A stretch of 64,000 nucleotides of DNA from Fen-1273 sp963748405 (GTDB taxonomy: Bacteria > Bacteroidota > Ignavibacteria > UBA10030 > UBA6906): the NCBI GenBank assembly GCA_963748405.1, contig CAVVIT010000011.1:496001-560000 (forward strand). The letters run 5' to 3'. Positions within the stretch are counted from its first letter, which is position 1. Every line of letters starts with the position of its first letter. Made by a program: the position numbers and the translations under genes. Below, piece after piece: positions 18,101 to 26,635 of the stretch. The notes under the pieces are model-generated. The model was not told where the DNA came from. It did not search any database and was given only the letters and a program-made list of their open reading frames with translations.

Positions 18101-18552
18101 GGTGGGGGATGCCCGACAGGTCGACGGACGCGTACGCCGCGGGAGATCAATTCATGATCATCGCCAATCGCGTCAACGGGCCGGCGGACACGTTCACGTT
18201 TGCACCGAAGGCGCCGACGGTGAACGACCCGGGAATCGCACGAGCCGACGTCACGAAGATCAACGTCTTTCCGAACCCCTACCAGAGCTTTGACACGGTC
18301 GATCCCACCCGGTTCACGCAGGTCGTGACGTTTACGCATCTTCCGCCGAGAGCGATCATAAGAATCTATACGCTCGCCGGTATCATGGTGAAATCGATCC
18401 TGAAAGATGACCCGGGCCAGTTTTTGCAGTGGGACATGAATAACCAGGCCGGCCGACCGGTGGCCGCGGGGATGTACATCGTGTACATCCAGATGCCCGA
18501 TCTCGGTTCCGCAAAGACGCTCAAACTCGGTATCCTGGCGGAAAAACGGTAA
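15160..18552 (+). CDS. Large secreted protein with type IX sorting domain
   Basis: 1130 residues. The ATG at 15160 is chosen because of the strong AAAGGAGG just upstream and the signal peptide that follows (LRSLVAISLLAGSLSASA). The bulk is beta-rich and Asp/Gly/Tyr-rich with no enzyme motif I recognise. A fibronectin-III-like module begins near residue 505 after a Pro-rich linker (LPSPPPPPTVNVARMDGEI). The last ~95 residues form a Por/type IX sorting domain: INVFPNPYQSF, then IRIYTLAGIMVKSI and GRPVAAGMYIVYI. The predicted route is Sec to the periplasm, then the type IX translocon to the cell surface. It stands alone, with its own promoter and leader hairpin. Confidence 0.82.
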   Translation: MTLRSLVAISLLAGSLSASAGLPGKRPAGSRSNVQVNATYRPFLINAVFNYYGNNGDGSYNRYSTSNEGFEFPKGSGKTTVFEEGVLWGGYHKGRTAIDFTGKSIPIPDVGGSEYRHGLQPGAITTYGDSTKDPLAADPSNPLNRTYRVRPDISPGVPFASVQDKIQQEEIPYISRYENLSALDIYNQYVRDWTEWPGSLGAPFTYGVDAQGRQRSSPAPYDPLYDVPGKPGANQTLWYVANDVDTLVTAYLADSPPIGLEMQRTIWGYKRPGAIGQSIFASTLLINKSGARIDSMFLMQWVDPDVGDGGDDFVGCDTVRSLAFAYNGKPVDAMYGTLVPAVGYDLLQGPLVPGAPGDSAVFRLNRKHGFRNLPMSSFVFFLPYVSYYQDPVDGPGSDLQWYRLMNGTIGASGAPFINPLTQQPTKFCLSGDPVSGSGWIDGTYGLTPADRRLALSSGPFAMAPGDTQEIVVASVVGLGSDYLSSVTVLKALADRDRAAFNNLLVLPSPPPPPTVNVARMDGEIMLTWGDSATVAATEGAADQGYAFEGYNVYEFSSPAGDNPLLLGTYDVVDGIKAIVDTAFDEQTGFYLTSVLQRGTDSGIRRVFDTKTNALTNLPLANGNPYYFAVTAYGYSGFPAAMTGSHSIESSPRILTVIPQSPNPGTRYNQVKGDTIPVTHAVTPGFKASDGRVVASVVDPTSVTGDTYAVTFSTDTASGTFTWGIRDQTKNRSLVSRLTNQGGGSSSPLVDGLLVELFGPPPGMKTGDQYLNPGDTLQWGWYIPSGTRKWSPSGSDNAGSYHLEGFTRGGLYNGAIGNAFDHWYSGGVTHDRLANVLIKFAATDSTWNVTSPPADPNFSRGYRYVRHATDASTFASHPDWAALIPNRSAGFAYQDYNYSIPFSAWNVDVTPPVRLAVGHLENNAIGGMVDGKWWPPSNAMPAVDNGLTQREWWFIFNAPYTDPAPNPALTVDILNNTTPMMWWGMPDRSTDAYAAGDQFMIIANRVNGPADTFTFAPKAPTVNDPGIARADVTKINVFPNPYQSFDTVDPTRFTQVVTFTHLPPRAIIRIYTLAGIMVKSILKDDPGQFLQWDMNNQAGRPVAAGMYIVYIQMPDLGSAKTLKLGILAEKR

Positions 18553-18574
18553 CCCGCTCCGTTCCGGTCGTTCC

Positions 18575-18603
18575 TTGCATCTCGCACCGGTGAGACGTAT
18601 CTT
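18575..18603 (+). promoter_or_regulatory. Predicted promoter of the udk operon
   Basis: TTGCAT (18575-18580), 17 nt, TATCTT (18598-18603), about 45 bp before the udk ATG. Confidence 0.5.
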
Positions 18604-18648
18604 GCACGATACCGCATACTCAAACCTGCGACAAACACCAACGACTTC

Positions 18649-19278
18649 ATGAAACAGCTCGTCATCGGCATTGCCGGAGGGACGGGGTCGGGGAAAACCA
18701 CAGTCACGAATGCCATACTCCAGCACCTGGACCCCGAACGCATCGCCGTCATTCAGCACGATTCGTACTACAAGGATATCAGCACGCACGGCGGGCGGCG
18801 CCCCGAAGAAATCAATTTCGACCACCCCGATTCCCTCGAAACGGATCTCCTGATCCGCCACATGGAGGAGCTCCGGGCGGGGCGGGCGGTCGAGGAGCCC
18901 GTGTATAACTTCACGAACCACAGGCGCCTGGACGCGACCCGCCGCATCGAGCCGAAGGAGATCATCATCATCGACGGCATCCTTATCCTGGTGGACAAAC
19001 GGCTCAGGGACCTCATGGACATCCGGCTCTTCGTCGATGCGGACGCCGACGAACGCCTGATCAGGAGAATACGGCGCGACATCCTCGAGCGCGGCCGGTC
19101 CATAGACTCCGTGATGAACCAGTACATGAAGACGGTGAAACCGATGCACCTGCAATTTGTCGAGCCGAGCAAGCACTGGGCGGACATCATCATTCCCCGC
19201 GGGGCGGAGAACACGGTGGCGATCGACATGGTCGTCACGAAAATCCGGATGATGCTCGGGGAGGTGGCCGTCCGATGA
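18649..19278 (+). CDS. udk: Uridine kinase
   Basis: 209 residues. It phosphorylates uridine and cytidine in pyrimidine salvage. The P-loop GIAGGTGSGKTT is at residues 7-18, the substrate region is HDSYYKD, and YNFTNHRRLDATRRI and DGILILVDKRLRDLMD are family-typical. The length matches the family. The stop shares ATGA with the next gene, starting a tightly coupled group. Confidence 0.92.
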   Translation: MKQLVIGIAGGTGSGKTTVTNAILQHLDPERIAVIQHDSYYKDISTHGGRRPEEINFDHPDSLETDLLIRHMEELRAGRAVEEPVYNFTNHRRLDATRRIEPKEIIIIDGILILVDKRLRDLMDIRLFVDADADERLIRRIRRDILERGRSIDSVMNQYMKTVKPMHLQFVEPSKHWADIIIPRGAENTVAIDMVVTKIRMMLGEVAVR

Positions 19279-20516
19279 ACACCATAGAATGGACGCCGCA
19301 GCTCCGGTTTGCCGTCGCCATCGCTCTCGGATTCCTCGTGGGGCTGGAGAGGGAAGGGGCGAAGATCGAGAAGAAGACGATGGTCTTCGGGGGAGTCCGC
19401 ACGCATCCGATGATCGCGATGTTCGGGTTCGGCTGCGCGTGGCTGTCGCAGATCGGCGTTGCGTTCATCCTTCCCGCCGGCCTGGCGGCGATGATCGCTC
19501 TCACCTCGATCGCGTACATCGCGAAGATCCGGGCTGACCGGTTCGGATCGACGACCGAATTCTCCGCGATCCTCACGTTCGTGACCGGGGCGCTCGCCCT
19601 CCTTGTCGACATCTGGGCCGCGATGGCCGTCGGCGTTCTGAACACGATTCTCCTCTCCGAAAAGTCCTCACTGGAGACGTGGGTCGAGCGTCTGGACCGC
19701 GCGGAGTTCCTTGCGACGCTCAAGTTCCTTCTGGTCACGCTCATCGTTCTGCCGGTACTGCCGGACCAGTCGTACACCCGTTACGGGCTCAACCCCACGC
19801 ATATCTGGGAAATCGTCATCCTCGTCTCCACGATCGGGTTCGTGGGGTATTTCCTCTCGAAGCGGCTCGGCGACAGCGTCGGTCTCTGGCTTTCTGGTCT
19901 CCTCGGCGGCGTTGTCTCCAGCACCGCGGTGACGGTTGCCGTCGGGAGGATGGCTCAGACATCTCCTGAGCGGGGGAGGAGCGCGCTCCAGGCGGCGATC
20001 CTGGCTTCGTGCGTAATGTACGCGAGAATTCTCGTCCTCATCGCCGTCATCGGTCCGCAGCTCATTCCCTATATCTGGTGGAAATGCGCGATACTCGCGG
20101 GCGCGGGGGTCGTTCTCGCCCTGCTGACTCCCCGGAAAGACTCCGTGGTCAAAGGAGCCGCCGCCCCCCCGCTCCATAACCCGTTCGAGATCACGCCGGC
20201 GCTCCTTTTTGCCGCGCTCTTCGTCGTCCTTATTGTCCTCACCTCCGTGGTGCGGGGGACGCTCGGGAATTCCGGACTTATCGGGCTCGGTGCCGTCGTC
20301 GGTGTCGCCGACATCGATCCGTTCATACTCTCCCTGGCGCGGCCGGGGGACACCGCCTCGACGGTCGCCGTCTCGGCGATGGTCATTGCGATGATGAGCA
20401 ACACGATCGCCAAGGGAACGTACTTCGGGTTCCTTGTCAAGGGCGAGCGAAAACAAACCGCGTGGCGGTATCTCCTCTGGGCCGCCGTTCACATTCCCCT
20501 GGTGCTGATATCATGA
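19275..20516 (+). CDS. MgtC/SapB-like DUF4010 integral membrane protein
   Basis: 413 residues, about a dozen hydrophobic segments. The N-terminal ~130 residues resemble MgtC/SapB (ALGFLVGLEREGAK, GGVRTHPMIAMFGF), and the rest matches the DUF4010 layout (SGLLGGVVSSTAVTVAVGRMA, SNTIAKGTYFGFLVKGER). The function of this combination is unknown; a magnesium or envelope-stress role is only extrapolated from MgtC. It overlaps udk and the PPK2 gene by 4 bp at each end. Confidence 0.8.
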   Translation: MNTIEWTPQLRFAVAIALGFLVGLEREGAKIEKKTMVFGGVRTHPMIAMFGFGCAWLSQIGVAFILPAGLAAMIALTSIAYIAKIRADRFGSTTEFSAILTFVTGALALLVDIWAAMAVGVLNTILLSEKSSLETWVERLDRAEFLATLKFLLVTLIVLPVLPDQSYTRYGLNPTHIWEIVILVSTIGFVGYFLSKRLGDSVGLWLSGLLGGVVSSTAVTVAVGRMAQTSPERGRSALQAAILASCVMYARILVLIAVIGPQLIPYIWWKCAILAGAGVVLALLTPRKDSVVKGAAAPPLHNPFEITPALLFAALFVVLIVLTSVVRGTLGNSGLIGLGAVVGVADIDPFILSLARPGDTASTVAVSAMVIAMMSNTIAKGTYFGFLVKGERKQTAWRYLLWAAVHIPLVLIS

Positions 20517-21388
20517 ATCTCGACCGCATTGTCGTCCCTCCGGGAAAGACGATAAAACTCAAGGATTTCGATCCCGCGTATTCGGGAAAATTCTCCTCCA
20601 AGGAAGACGCCGCGGAGAAGCTTCAGTCGGATATCGTCACACTGGCCGCCCTGCAGGATGTCCTCTACGCGCAGAGCACGTATGCGCTCCTCCTGATATT
20701 CCAGGCGATGGACGCCGCCGGGAAGGACGGCGTGATCAAGCACGTGATGTCCGGCGTCAATCCCCAGGGGTGCCAGGTCGTGAGCTTCAAGACGCCTTCG
20801 TCCGAGGAGCTATCGCACGATTATCTCTGGCGTTCGATGAAACAGGTTCCCGAGCGGGGCCGTATAGGGATATTCAACCGGTCGTACTATGAAGAAGTCC
20901 TTGTGGTCCGCGTTCATCCGGAGATTCTCTCTCATCAGAGGATCCCGAAGGAGCTTGTGGGGAAGGACATCTGGAAGGAACGGTTCGATCAGATCAACGC
21001 CTTTGAGAAGTACCTCACGCGGAACGGGACCGTCATACTCAAGTTCTTCCTGAACGTCTCGAACAAAGAGCAGAAGAAACGGTTCCTGGAGCGTATCGAT
21101 ACGCCGGAAAAGAACTGGAAGTTCTCTCCCGCGGACGTCCAGGAGAGGGCGCACTGGAAGGAGTACATGAAGGCGTTCGAGGAAGTCTTCAACAACACGA
21201 GCACCCCGTGGGCCCCGTGGCATATCATCCCCGCCGACAGGAAATGGTTCACGCGCACGGCGGTGGCGGACATCATCGTCAGGAAACTCGAGTCCCTGAA
21301 CCTGAAGTACCCCGCGCCCGATCCCGACCACATGAAAAGTCTGAAAGAAGCCAGGACGACACTCGAACGAGGCAACTCACCAACATAG
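20513..21388 (+). CDS. Polyphosphate kinase 2 family nucleotide kinase
   Basis: 291 residues, single-domain PPK2. The Walker A region is FQAMDAAGKDGVIKHVMSG, and the lid and Walker B region contains IFNRSYYEEVLVVRVHPE. The family transfers phosphate between polyphosphate and AMP, ADP or GDP; the short single-domain form with this wording suggests the AMP/ADP-using class, but specificity cannot be settled by eye. The ATG at 20513 lies in the ATGA shared with the previous stop; a longer start inside that gene was rejected. Together with udk it suggests nucleotide regeneration from polyphosphate. Confidence 0.88.
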   Translation: MNLDRIVVPPGKTIKLKDFDPAYSGKFSSKEDAAEKLQSDIVTLAALQDVLYAQSTYALLLIFQAMDAAGKDGVIKHVMSGVNPQGCQVVSFKTPSSEELSHDYLWRSMKQVPERGRIGIFNRSYYEEVLVVRVHPEILSHQRIPKELVGKDIWKERFDQINAFEKYLTRNGTVILKFFLNVSNKEQKKRFLERIDTPEKNWKFSPADVQERAHWKEYMKAFEEVFNNTSTPWAPWHIIPADRKWFTRTAVADIIVRKLESLNLKYPAPDPDHMKSLKEARTTLERGNSPT

Positions 21389-21400
21389 GAGAATCATTCC

Positions 21401-23854
21401 ATGCGTGACCGCTTTGCGACACTCGCCGCGGCCCTGCTGTTCGCGCTGTCTCCCGTCGTCGCACAGGATGCAAAACCGCCCGTTCCCCCCAAAGAGGGGA
21501 TCAAGCCGTTCGCGGACGTTATCACGAAGGAAGCAAAGACCGACTCGGGGCTGTTTAATGTCTACCGCGTCAAGCAGAAATGGTATTTCGAGATACCGAG
21601 AAAGGAAATCGGGAAGGAGTTCCTCCTTGTCTCGCGCCAGGCCGCGACGCAGACGGGGATCGGGTACGGCGGCGACGAACTCAACGATCAGGTTGCCCGC
21701 TGGGACAAGATTGAGGACAGGATACTCCTCCGCAGCGTGATGTATTACGCCGTGGCCGCGGATTCTCTGCCGATCAGCTACGCGGTGCGGAAAGCGACGA
21801 ATCCTCCCATTCTTGCCGCGTTCGACATACAGGCGTACAACAAGGATTCCAGCGCCGTCCTCATCGACGTGAGCGGGCTCTTTACCGCGGATATGACGGA
21901 GTTCGGGCTATCCCGGTTTGAGCGCGATCAGTACAAGATCCGTCGTCTCGATCCTTCGCGTTCGTTCGTCGAACGGATGAAACCGTTCCCGGACAACATC
22001 GAGGTGGAGGTGATGCTGACGTACGACGCCGGCCAGGTGCCGATGGACAATTCGCTCAGCACGATCAGCATCGTGATGCACCATTCCATGGTCCGTCTAC
22101 CGGAGAAGCCGATGGCGCCGCGATTGTTCGACCAGCGCGTGTCGTATTTCTCCGTATTCCAGTATGACTTCGGGTATGATTCGCAGCGCGCCGAGGCCCG
22201 GCGGTACATCGCGCGCTGGCGCCTTGAGCCGAAGGATTCCGCCGCGTATGCGCGCGGTGAGCTCGTCGAGCCCGTGAAACCGATCACGTTTTATATCGAC
22301 AGGGGAACACCCGACAAATGGCGCCCGTGGCTGAAGAAAGCGGTGGAGGACTGGCAGGCCGCATTCGAGAAGGCGGGGTTCAGGCACGCGATCATTGCAC
22401 AGGACCAGCCGTCCGAAAAGCAGGATCCGAACTGGAGCGGGGAGGACGTCCGTCACCAGATGATCCGGTGGCTCCCTTCGAACATCGAAAACGCGTACGG
22501 TCCCGCGATCAGTGATCCCCGTACGGGCGAGATACTGGACTCCAAGATCGGGTTCTTCCACAACGTGATGAATCTCGCACGCAACTGGTATTTCGTCCAG
22601 GCCGGTGCCGTCGACCCCGCCTGTGACAAACTCCCGCTCCCTGACGAACTGATGGGACGGATGCTGGAATACATCGCCGCCCACGAGGTGGGGCACACGC
22701 TCGGCTTCCCGCATAACATGAAGGCGAGCTCGCAGTTCCCGGTTGACAGCCTCCGAAGTCCCTCGTTCACGGCGAAATACGGAACCGAGGCCTCCATCAT
22801 GGACTACGGACGCTTTAACTATATCGCCCAGCCGGGTGACGGTGCTTCGCTGATACCGAAGATCGGTCCGTACGATCTGTTTGCCGCCGAATGGGGGTAC
22901 AGGATATTCCCCGGGGTGAAAACCCCGGATGACGAAAAGCCGGCACTCAATGCGATCGCATCCCGGCAGGAAAAGGAACCGTATCTCAGGTTCGGTGATC
23001 CCGACGGTATCGATCCCACGGCGCAGACCGAGGATCTGGGGTCGGACCCGGTCCTTGCGACGACCTACGGACTCAAAAACATTGCGCGCATTGCCGACAA
23101 GCTCCTGACGGCGACGACGAAATCCGGGGAAGACTATTCCAACCTGCACGAGATCTACGGCGAGCTCATTGCCCAGCGCACGCGCGAATTCGGACACGTG
23201 GCGAATGAAATCGGCGGGGTGGTGATGACGCGCAGGGTGGCAGGCCAGGAGGGAGTCGTCCATACCCCGGTTCCCCGGGATAAACAGAAGGCGGCGATGG
23301 CGTTCCTGGTGAAGGAAGGGTTCAGGACGCCCACGGAGATCCTCAAGCCCGGGCTTGTCGCCCTGTTCGAGCCGACCGGGACGGAGGAGAGAGTCCTGAA
23401 CGGCCACCGGTCGCTCCTCAATATCCTGTTTGCCAACGCGCGTCTTGAACGGCTTGTTAACTCGGCCGCGCTGGCTTCCGGGCGCGAGAAGCCCTATCTC
23501 CTCAGCGAAATGAGCGCGGATGTTCGTAGAGGGATTTGGAGCGAGCTCGATGCCGCATCGGTCAAGACTGACGTGTACCGCCGCAATCTCCAGCGGGCGT
23601 ACATCGAGACGATGGGGACGAAACTGAATCCTCCCCCGTGGTCCCCGCCGCAGGGGCTTCCTCCCGGATTCTTCATCATGCCTCCTCCGCCGCTTCCCGG
23701 TGAAGCGCGTGCGATCATCCGTGCGGAGCTGACGGACCTCGACGCTTCGATTGCAAAGGCGCTTCCGAAGGCGGCCGACCGGGAAACAAAAGCGCATCTC
23801 CAGGACAGCAGGTACCAGATCTCGAAGATACTCTTCCCGGAGAAGAAGCTGTAA
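21401..23854 (+). CDS. Secreted zinc metalloprotease (DUF5117/DUF4953 type)
   Basis: 817 residues with a signal peptide (LAAALLFALSPVVAQ). The zinc site HEVGHTLGFPH (His428, His432, His438) has the metzincin HEXXHXXGXXH form, and a Met-turn ASIMDYGRF follows about 35 residues later. The preceding domain (GKEFLLVSRQA, FDQRVSYF, VKPITFYIDRGTP) matches the DUF5117-type proteins common in Bacteroidota. AGGAG is 10 nt upstream of the ATG. The substrate is unknown; it probably acts in the periplasm or at the cell surface. Confidence 0.88.
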   Translation: MRDRFATLAAALLFALSPVVAQDAKPPVPPKEGIKPFADVITKEAKTDSGLFNVYRVKQKWYFEIPRKEIGKEFLLVSRQAATQTGIGYGGDELNDQVARWDKIEDRILLRSVMYYAVAADSLPISYAVRKATNPPILAAFDIQAYNKDSSAVLIDVSGLFTADMTEFGLSRFERDQYKIRRLDPSRSFVERMKPFPDNIEVEVMLTYDAGQVPMDNSLSTISIVMHHSMVRLPEKPMAPRLFDQRVSYFSVFQYDFGYDSQRAEARRYIARWRLEPKDSAAYARGELVEPVKPITFYIDRGTPDKWRPWLKKAVEDWQAAFEKAGFRHAIIAQDQPSEKQDPNWSGEDVRHQMIRWLPSNIENAYGPAISDPRTGEILDSKIGFFHNVMNLARNWYFVQAGAVDPACDKLPLPDELMGRMLEYIAAHEVGHTLGFPHNMKASSQFPVDSLRSPSFTAKYGTEASIMDYGRFNYIAQPGDGASLIPKIGPYDLFAAEWGYRIFPGVKTPDDEKPALNAIASRQEKEPYLRFGDPDGIDPTAQTEDLGSDPVLATTYGLKNIARIADKLLTATTKSGEDYSNLHEIYGELIAQRTREFGHVANEIGGVVMTRRVAGQEGVVHTPVPRDKQKAAMAFLVKEGFRTPTEILKPGLVALFEPTGTEERVLNGHRSLLNILFANARLERLVNSAALASGREKPYLLSEMSADVRRGIWSELDAASVKTDVYRRNLQRAYIETMGTKLNPPPWSPPQGLPPGFFIMPPPPLPGEARAIIRAELTDLDASIAKALPKAADRETKAHLQDSRYQISKILFPEKKL

Positions 23855-23871
23855 CTTTGCCCGCTCCTGTC

Positions 23872-23912
23872 ATTGCAGAGTCACGGCGCCTGCGGCGCCA
23901 TGACCCTGCAAT
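23872..23912 (-). terminator. Terminator hairpin of the minus-strand membrane-protein gene
   Basis: A 19-bp stem (ATTGCAG... with ...CTGCAAT) and a 3-nt loop. Two positions are G-U wobbles in the minus-strand RNA but A-C mismatches in the plus-strand RNA, so it serves the leftward gene better. It also separates the metalloprotease gene from it. Confidence 0.65.
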
Positions 23913-23915
23913 CTG

Positions 23916-24347
23916 CTACAACGCCACCCGGAGAAATTCCCGGTAGAACACGACGCTACCCGAGAGAAGCATCCCTCCCATGGCGGTGTAGGGGAGCGAG
24001 AGATAGTACATGGGAATCGAAGAGCCGCGGAGTGAAATGCCGGCGGTCATCATGACGGCGATCATGACGTAACCCCGGGGAGCGGTGAAGGCAAACACGC
24101 ACGCGCGGTCGGGAAGCCGGCCGATCCGGGCGATGTTCTTCCGAACGATGCCGGCAAAGAGGAAGACGTATCCTGCCCCCCCGAGGGCGAGCGCGATGGC
24201 CTCGAGAGAGGCGATGCCGAGGATGGGAAAACCTCCCAGCCAGATCGCCCCGCGCACGCACAGGATACCCCCTGCCAGCGTCCAGAGAAGGCCGGAGATC
24301 CCGTACAGGAAATGGCGGGGGACGGCGGGATTGAATCGTTGGATCAT
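23916..24347 (-). CDS. Four-helix integral membrane protein, unknown function
   Basis: 143 residues with four hydrophobic stretches (YGISGLLWTLAGGILCV, LEAIALALGGAGYVFLFAG, YVMIAVMMTAGISL, YTAMGGMLLSGSVVFY). No catalytic motif and no known family recognised. The ATG at 24347 is chosen because a TATATT box (minus strand, 24358-24353) lies just before it; an ATG at 24377 would add ten residues. It lies downstream of the DinB gene on the same strand. Confidence 0.65.
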   Translation of the reverse strand: MIQRFNPAVPRHFLYGISGLLWTLAGGILCVRGAIWLGGFPILGIASLEAIALALGGAGYVFLFAGIVRKNIARIGRLPDRACVFAFTAPRGYVMIAVMMTAGISLRGSSIPMYYLSLPYTAMGGMLLSGSVVFYREFLRVAL

Positions 24348-24399
24348 ACCGGAATATACCGAAAAGACCGGGAACATCCACGCGTCCCGGCGGCTTCCG

Positions 24400-24912
24400 T
24401 CACGCGGCCCTCCCGTTCAGGAGCTTCTCGATTTGCATCAGGTGATTGATGTCGTGCCCCGCCATCATCTGGGTCATCCGCGTGATGGTCTCTTTTCCCC
24501 GTTCCTCGTGCATCCCGTAGTAGTTCCACATCCCCGGGGGAAGAAGCCTGAGGAGCCTGAGGTTGTGCTCACGGCCGGCCCGGTAGGCCTCGAACGACGC
24601 CCTGGGGTCCTGGCGGTCATACTGGAAATTCGTCGCCCAGACGTCCTGATCGAACGCCTGTATTCGCGTCCCGTTCGAGCCGAGCACAAGGCGCACGCGG
24701 AAACCGAACGTGATTTCCGTGTCCGCCAGGTGGGCGAGAATCTCCCCTGCGGACCACCGGTCCGGCACGGGTTTCCGTTTCAGCCTGGCGTTCGATGCTC
24801 CCCTGAGAAGGACGGCGATCTTGCGCGGCGTTGAAGCAAGCACGGAGACGGGCCTTTTCCCCTTCTGGTAGCCGAGGAGCCGCCTCGTGTATTGTGCCGG
24901 TGTTTCCTGCAT
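24400..24912 (-). CDS. DinB/YfiT-family four-helix-bundle protein
   Basis: 170 residues. The His triad of the DinB fold is visible: His in GEILAHLADTE near residue 61, and two His in AGHDINHLMQIEKLL near the C-terminus. These bind a metal in DinB-type thiol transferases. The actual reaction is unknown; members range from mycothiol or bacillithiol S-transferases to uncharacterised damage-inducible proteins. It is divergent from the PuuD-like gene. Confidence 0.82.
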   Translation of the reverse strand: MQETPAQYTRRLLGYQKGKRPVSVLASTPRKIAVLLRGASNARLKRKPVPDRWSAGEILAHLADTEITFGFRVRLVLGSNGTRIQAFDQDVWATNFQYDRQDPRASFEAYRAGREHNLRLLRLLPPGMWNYYGMHEERGKETITRMTQMMAGHDINHLMQIEKLLNGRAA

Positions 24913-24967
24913 GGAGTTGTTCTCCCCTGTATGAGCTTAGAACGACGGCGGAGGACCGAAGGTTTCC

Positions 24968-24996
24968 TTGACAGTCATCTCCCGGGGTGCTATATT
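24968..24996 (+). promoter_or_regulatory. Promoter of the PuuD-like gene
   Basis: TTGACA (24968-24973), 17 nt, TATATT (24991-24996): the best consensus match in the window. The leader is about 40 nt. Confidence 0.7.
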
Positions 24997-25042
24997 CGGC
25001 ACGAACCGCACCCGTTAAACACAATCCGGAAGGAGTCCCCTG

Positions 25043-25810
25043 ATGGAAATCACCGATATCCTCCATGTACTGTTCCGCTGGATTCATATTATTGCGGGCA
25101 TCCTGTGGATCGGGCTTCTCTACTGGTTCAACTGGGTCAACGTTCCACTCGGCGCCGTGCTGGAGGGGGACACGAAGAAAAAGGTCCTGCCGGAGATGAT
25201 TCCGCGCGCCCTGTATTTTTTCCGGTTTGCCGCCCTCTGGACGTTTGTTGCGGGATTGCTCCTCCTGATGCTCGTCTTCTACCACGGCAGCCTCATGTTC
25301 GAACAGGGGGTCGATGGATGGAACGCGAAGAGCATCATCATGCTTCTCGTGACATTCCTGATCTTCCCGCTGTACGACGCGGTGGCGAAAAGTCCGGCCG
25401 GCAAAGACATTCGCGTGATGGGGGGGATCGGGTTTGTCCTCATCGCCGTCATCGTCTACCTGATGTCCTCCTGGGCCGAGTTCAGTTACCGGGCGTACAG
25501 CATCCACATCGGCGCGATGTTCGGTACGATCATGGTCATGAACGTCTGGATGAGGATATGGCCGGCGCAGAAGAAGATCATCCCCGCGATAAAGGAAGGG
25601 ACGCCGCCGGACGCCGCACTCGTCGCACGCGCCGCCCAGCGCTCGCGTCACAACACCTATCTCTCCGTGCCTCTCGTCTGGACGATGATTAACTCCCATA
25701 CGGTCGTCCCCGGCTCAGACAGCCCGCTCTGGCTGCTGGGGGTCGTGCTCGTCGGCTGGCTGGCGGTGAGTCTCATCTACGGGAAATCGGTGAAGGTGAA
25801 AGGAATGTAG
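25043..25810 (+). CDS. PuuD-like urate hydroxylase N-terminal-domain membrane protein
   Basis: 255 residues, six to eight hydrophobic helices. RWIHIIAGILWIGLLYWFNW at the N-terminus and SWAEFSYRAYSIHIGAMFGTIM in the middle match the membrane domain of PuuD urate hydroxylase. The cytochrome c domain found in full PuuD is absent, and no purine genes are nearby, so urate oxidation is not assured. AAGGAG precedes the ATG. It is a single-gene unit between a strong promoter and a strong terminator. Confidence 0.75.
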   Translation: MEITDILHVLFRWIHIIAGILWIGLLYWFNWVNVPLGAVLEGDTKKKVLPEMIPRALYFFRFAALWTFVAGLLLLMLVFYHGSLMFEQGVDGWNAKSIIMLLVTFLIFPLYDAVAKSPAGKDIRVMGGIGFVLIAVIVYLMSSWAEFSYRAYSIHIGAMFGTIMVMNVWMRIWPAQKKIIPAIKEGTPPDAALVARAAQRSRHNTYLSVPLVWTMINSHTVVPGSDSPLWLLGVVLVGWLAVSLIYGKSVKVKGM

Positions 25811-25848
25811 CCGTCCGTCCGGATCCCGCCGGTTCGGGCAGTCCAAAC

Positions 25849-25887
25849 AAAATCCCCTGCAGCCCCAGTCGGGCGGCAGGGGATTTT
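25849..25887. terminator. Bidirectional intrinsic terminator
   Basis: AAAATCCCCTGC (25849-25860) and GCAGGGGATTTT (25876-25887) form a 12-bp stem with an A-run on one side and a T-run on the other. It separates the PuuD-like gene from the convergent lipoprotein gene. Confidence 0.85.
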
Positions 25888-25905
25888 CATATTCTGGATT
25901 GGAAC

Positions 25906-26340
25906 TTACCTCCTGTTTCCGGTTCCTCCCGCGGGGCGTGACTCGGAGCTGTGGGCCGCCGCGGGGGCAGGCGCAGCAGGTGCAGGAGCGGGCGCTGTTG
26001 TCCCGCCACTCCTCGGCGCAGCTTCCGGAGGACGTGTCACGGGGGGCGGAACCCGTTGACTTCCGGACCCTCTTTTCGGCGTCGTCGTTGGATTCCCGGG
26101 GACGGGGACTGTGATACCTGCGATCGGAAGCGTTGGGGCCGGCGGCTCGGGAAGCCAGATCGGCCCTGGAAAATCGATAATGACGGTGATGGGTGGATCG
26201 GCATAGACCGGTGGTTGTGCATAACTTTCATCATCGGCATCACTGTCAGTCAGCGCGAATTGTGTGTAACAGCCCCCCAACAGGAGTGAACCGAAGAGCG
26301 CCAGCACCGGGGCGGCCAGGTACGATCTCAAGGGTCTCAT
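25906..26340 (-). CDS. Proline/alanine-rich lipoprotein
   Basis: 144 residues. The start at 26340 has AAAGGAAG 6 nt upstream; an in-frame ATG eight codons earlier lacks a site. A lipobox (FGSLLLGGC) follows the hydrophobic core, so the mature protein is lipidated on the Cys of GGCYTQF. The rest is low-complexity Pro/Ala/Thr (APAPAPAAPAPAAAHSS), probably an extended linker in the periplasm or at the surface. No function is recognised. Confidence 0.7.
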   Translation of the reverse strand: MRPLRSYLAAPVLALFGSLLLGGCYTQFALTDSDADDESYAQPPVYADPPITVIIDFPGPIWLPEPPAPTLPIAGITVPVPGNPTTTPKRGSGSQRVPPPVTRPPEAAPRSGGTTAPAPAPAAPAPAAAHSSESRPAGGTGNRR

Positions 26341-26635
26341 GGGTGTCTTCCTTTCTGCCGACACTTATAATGGCGCAACATCCGTGCCCCACCGGTTTCC
26401 GTTAAAATGTAAAGTATTTCACCGGATGAAGCAGATTCGACGGCAGCTCCTGTCCAGACGAGAGGACACCCTGCATATTCCTGAGTGCACATCTCAGGCG
26501 ACTGCACGAATGAGTGAGTAAATCGGCGGAGATGTTCGGCGAGGAGTTTCCAGGAATTGCCGTTTCTTGGCCTTTGCCTTTAGTGCTCCTTTCTTCTGTT
26601 GTGGCTCGTGGGGGTTGAGTTCAGGGTTCTGCGTT
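26341..26635. other. 295-bp intergenic stretch, little structure
   Basis: This lies between the M61 peptidase gene (leftward end) and the lipoprotein start. I see no convincing small gene. A short dyad CCTGAG/CTCAGG (26480-26485 and 26493-26498) is present. A TATAAG on the minus strand (26369-26364) could be a -10 box for the lipoprotein, but no good -35 box lies 17 nt upstream. Base composition is less GC-rich than the genes around it. Confidence 0.4.

Noticed and set aside
17782..19176. A 464-codon minus-strand frame spanning the end of the secreted protein and udk
   Set aside because: Both plus-strand genes have clear family motifs; the minus frame has none.
22097..23797. A 566-codon minus-strand frame
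   Set aside because: Antisense to the metalloprotease with its HEXXHXXGXXH site; Arg-rich shadow.
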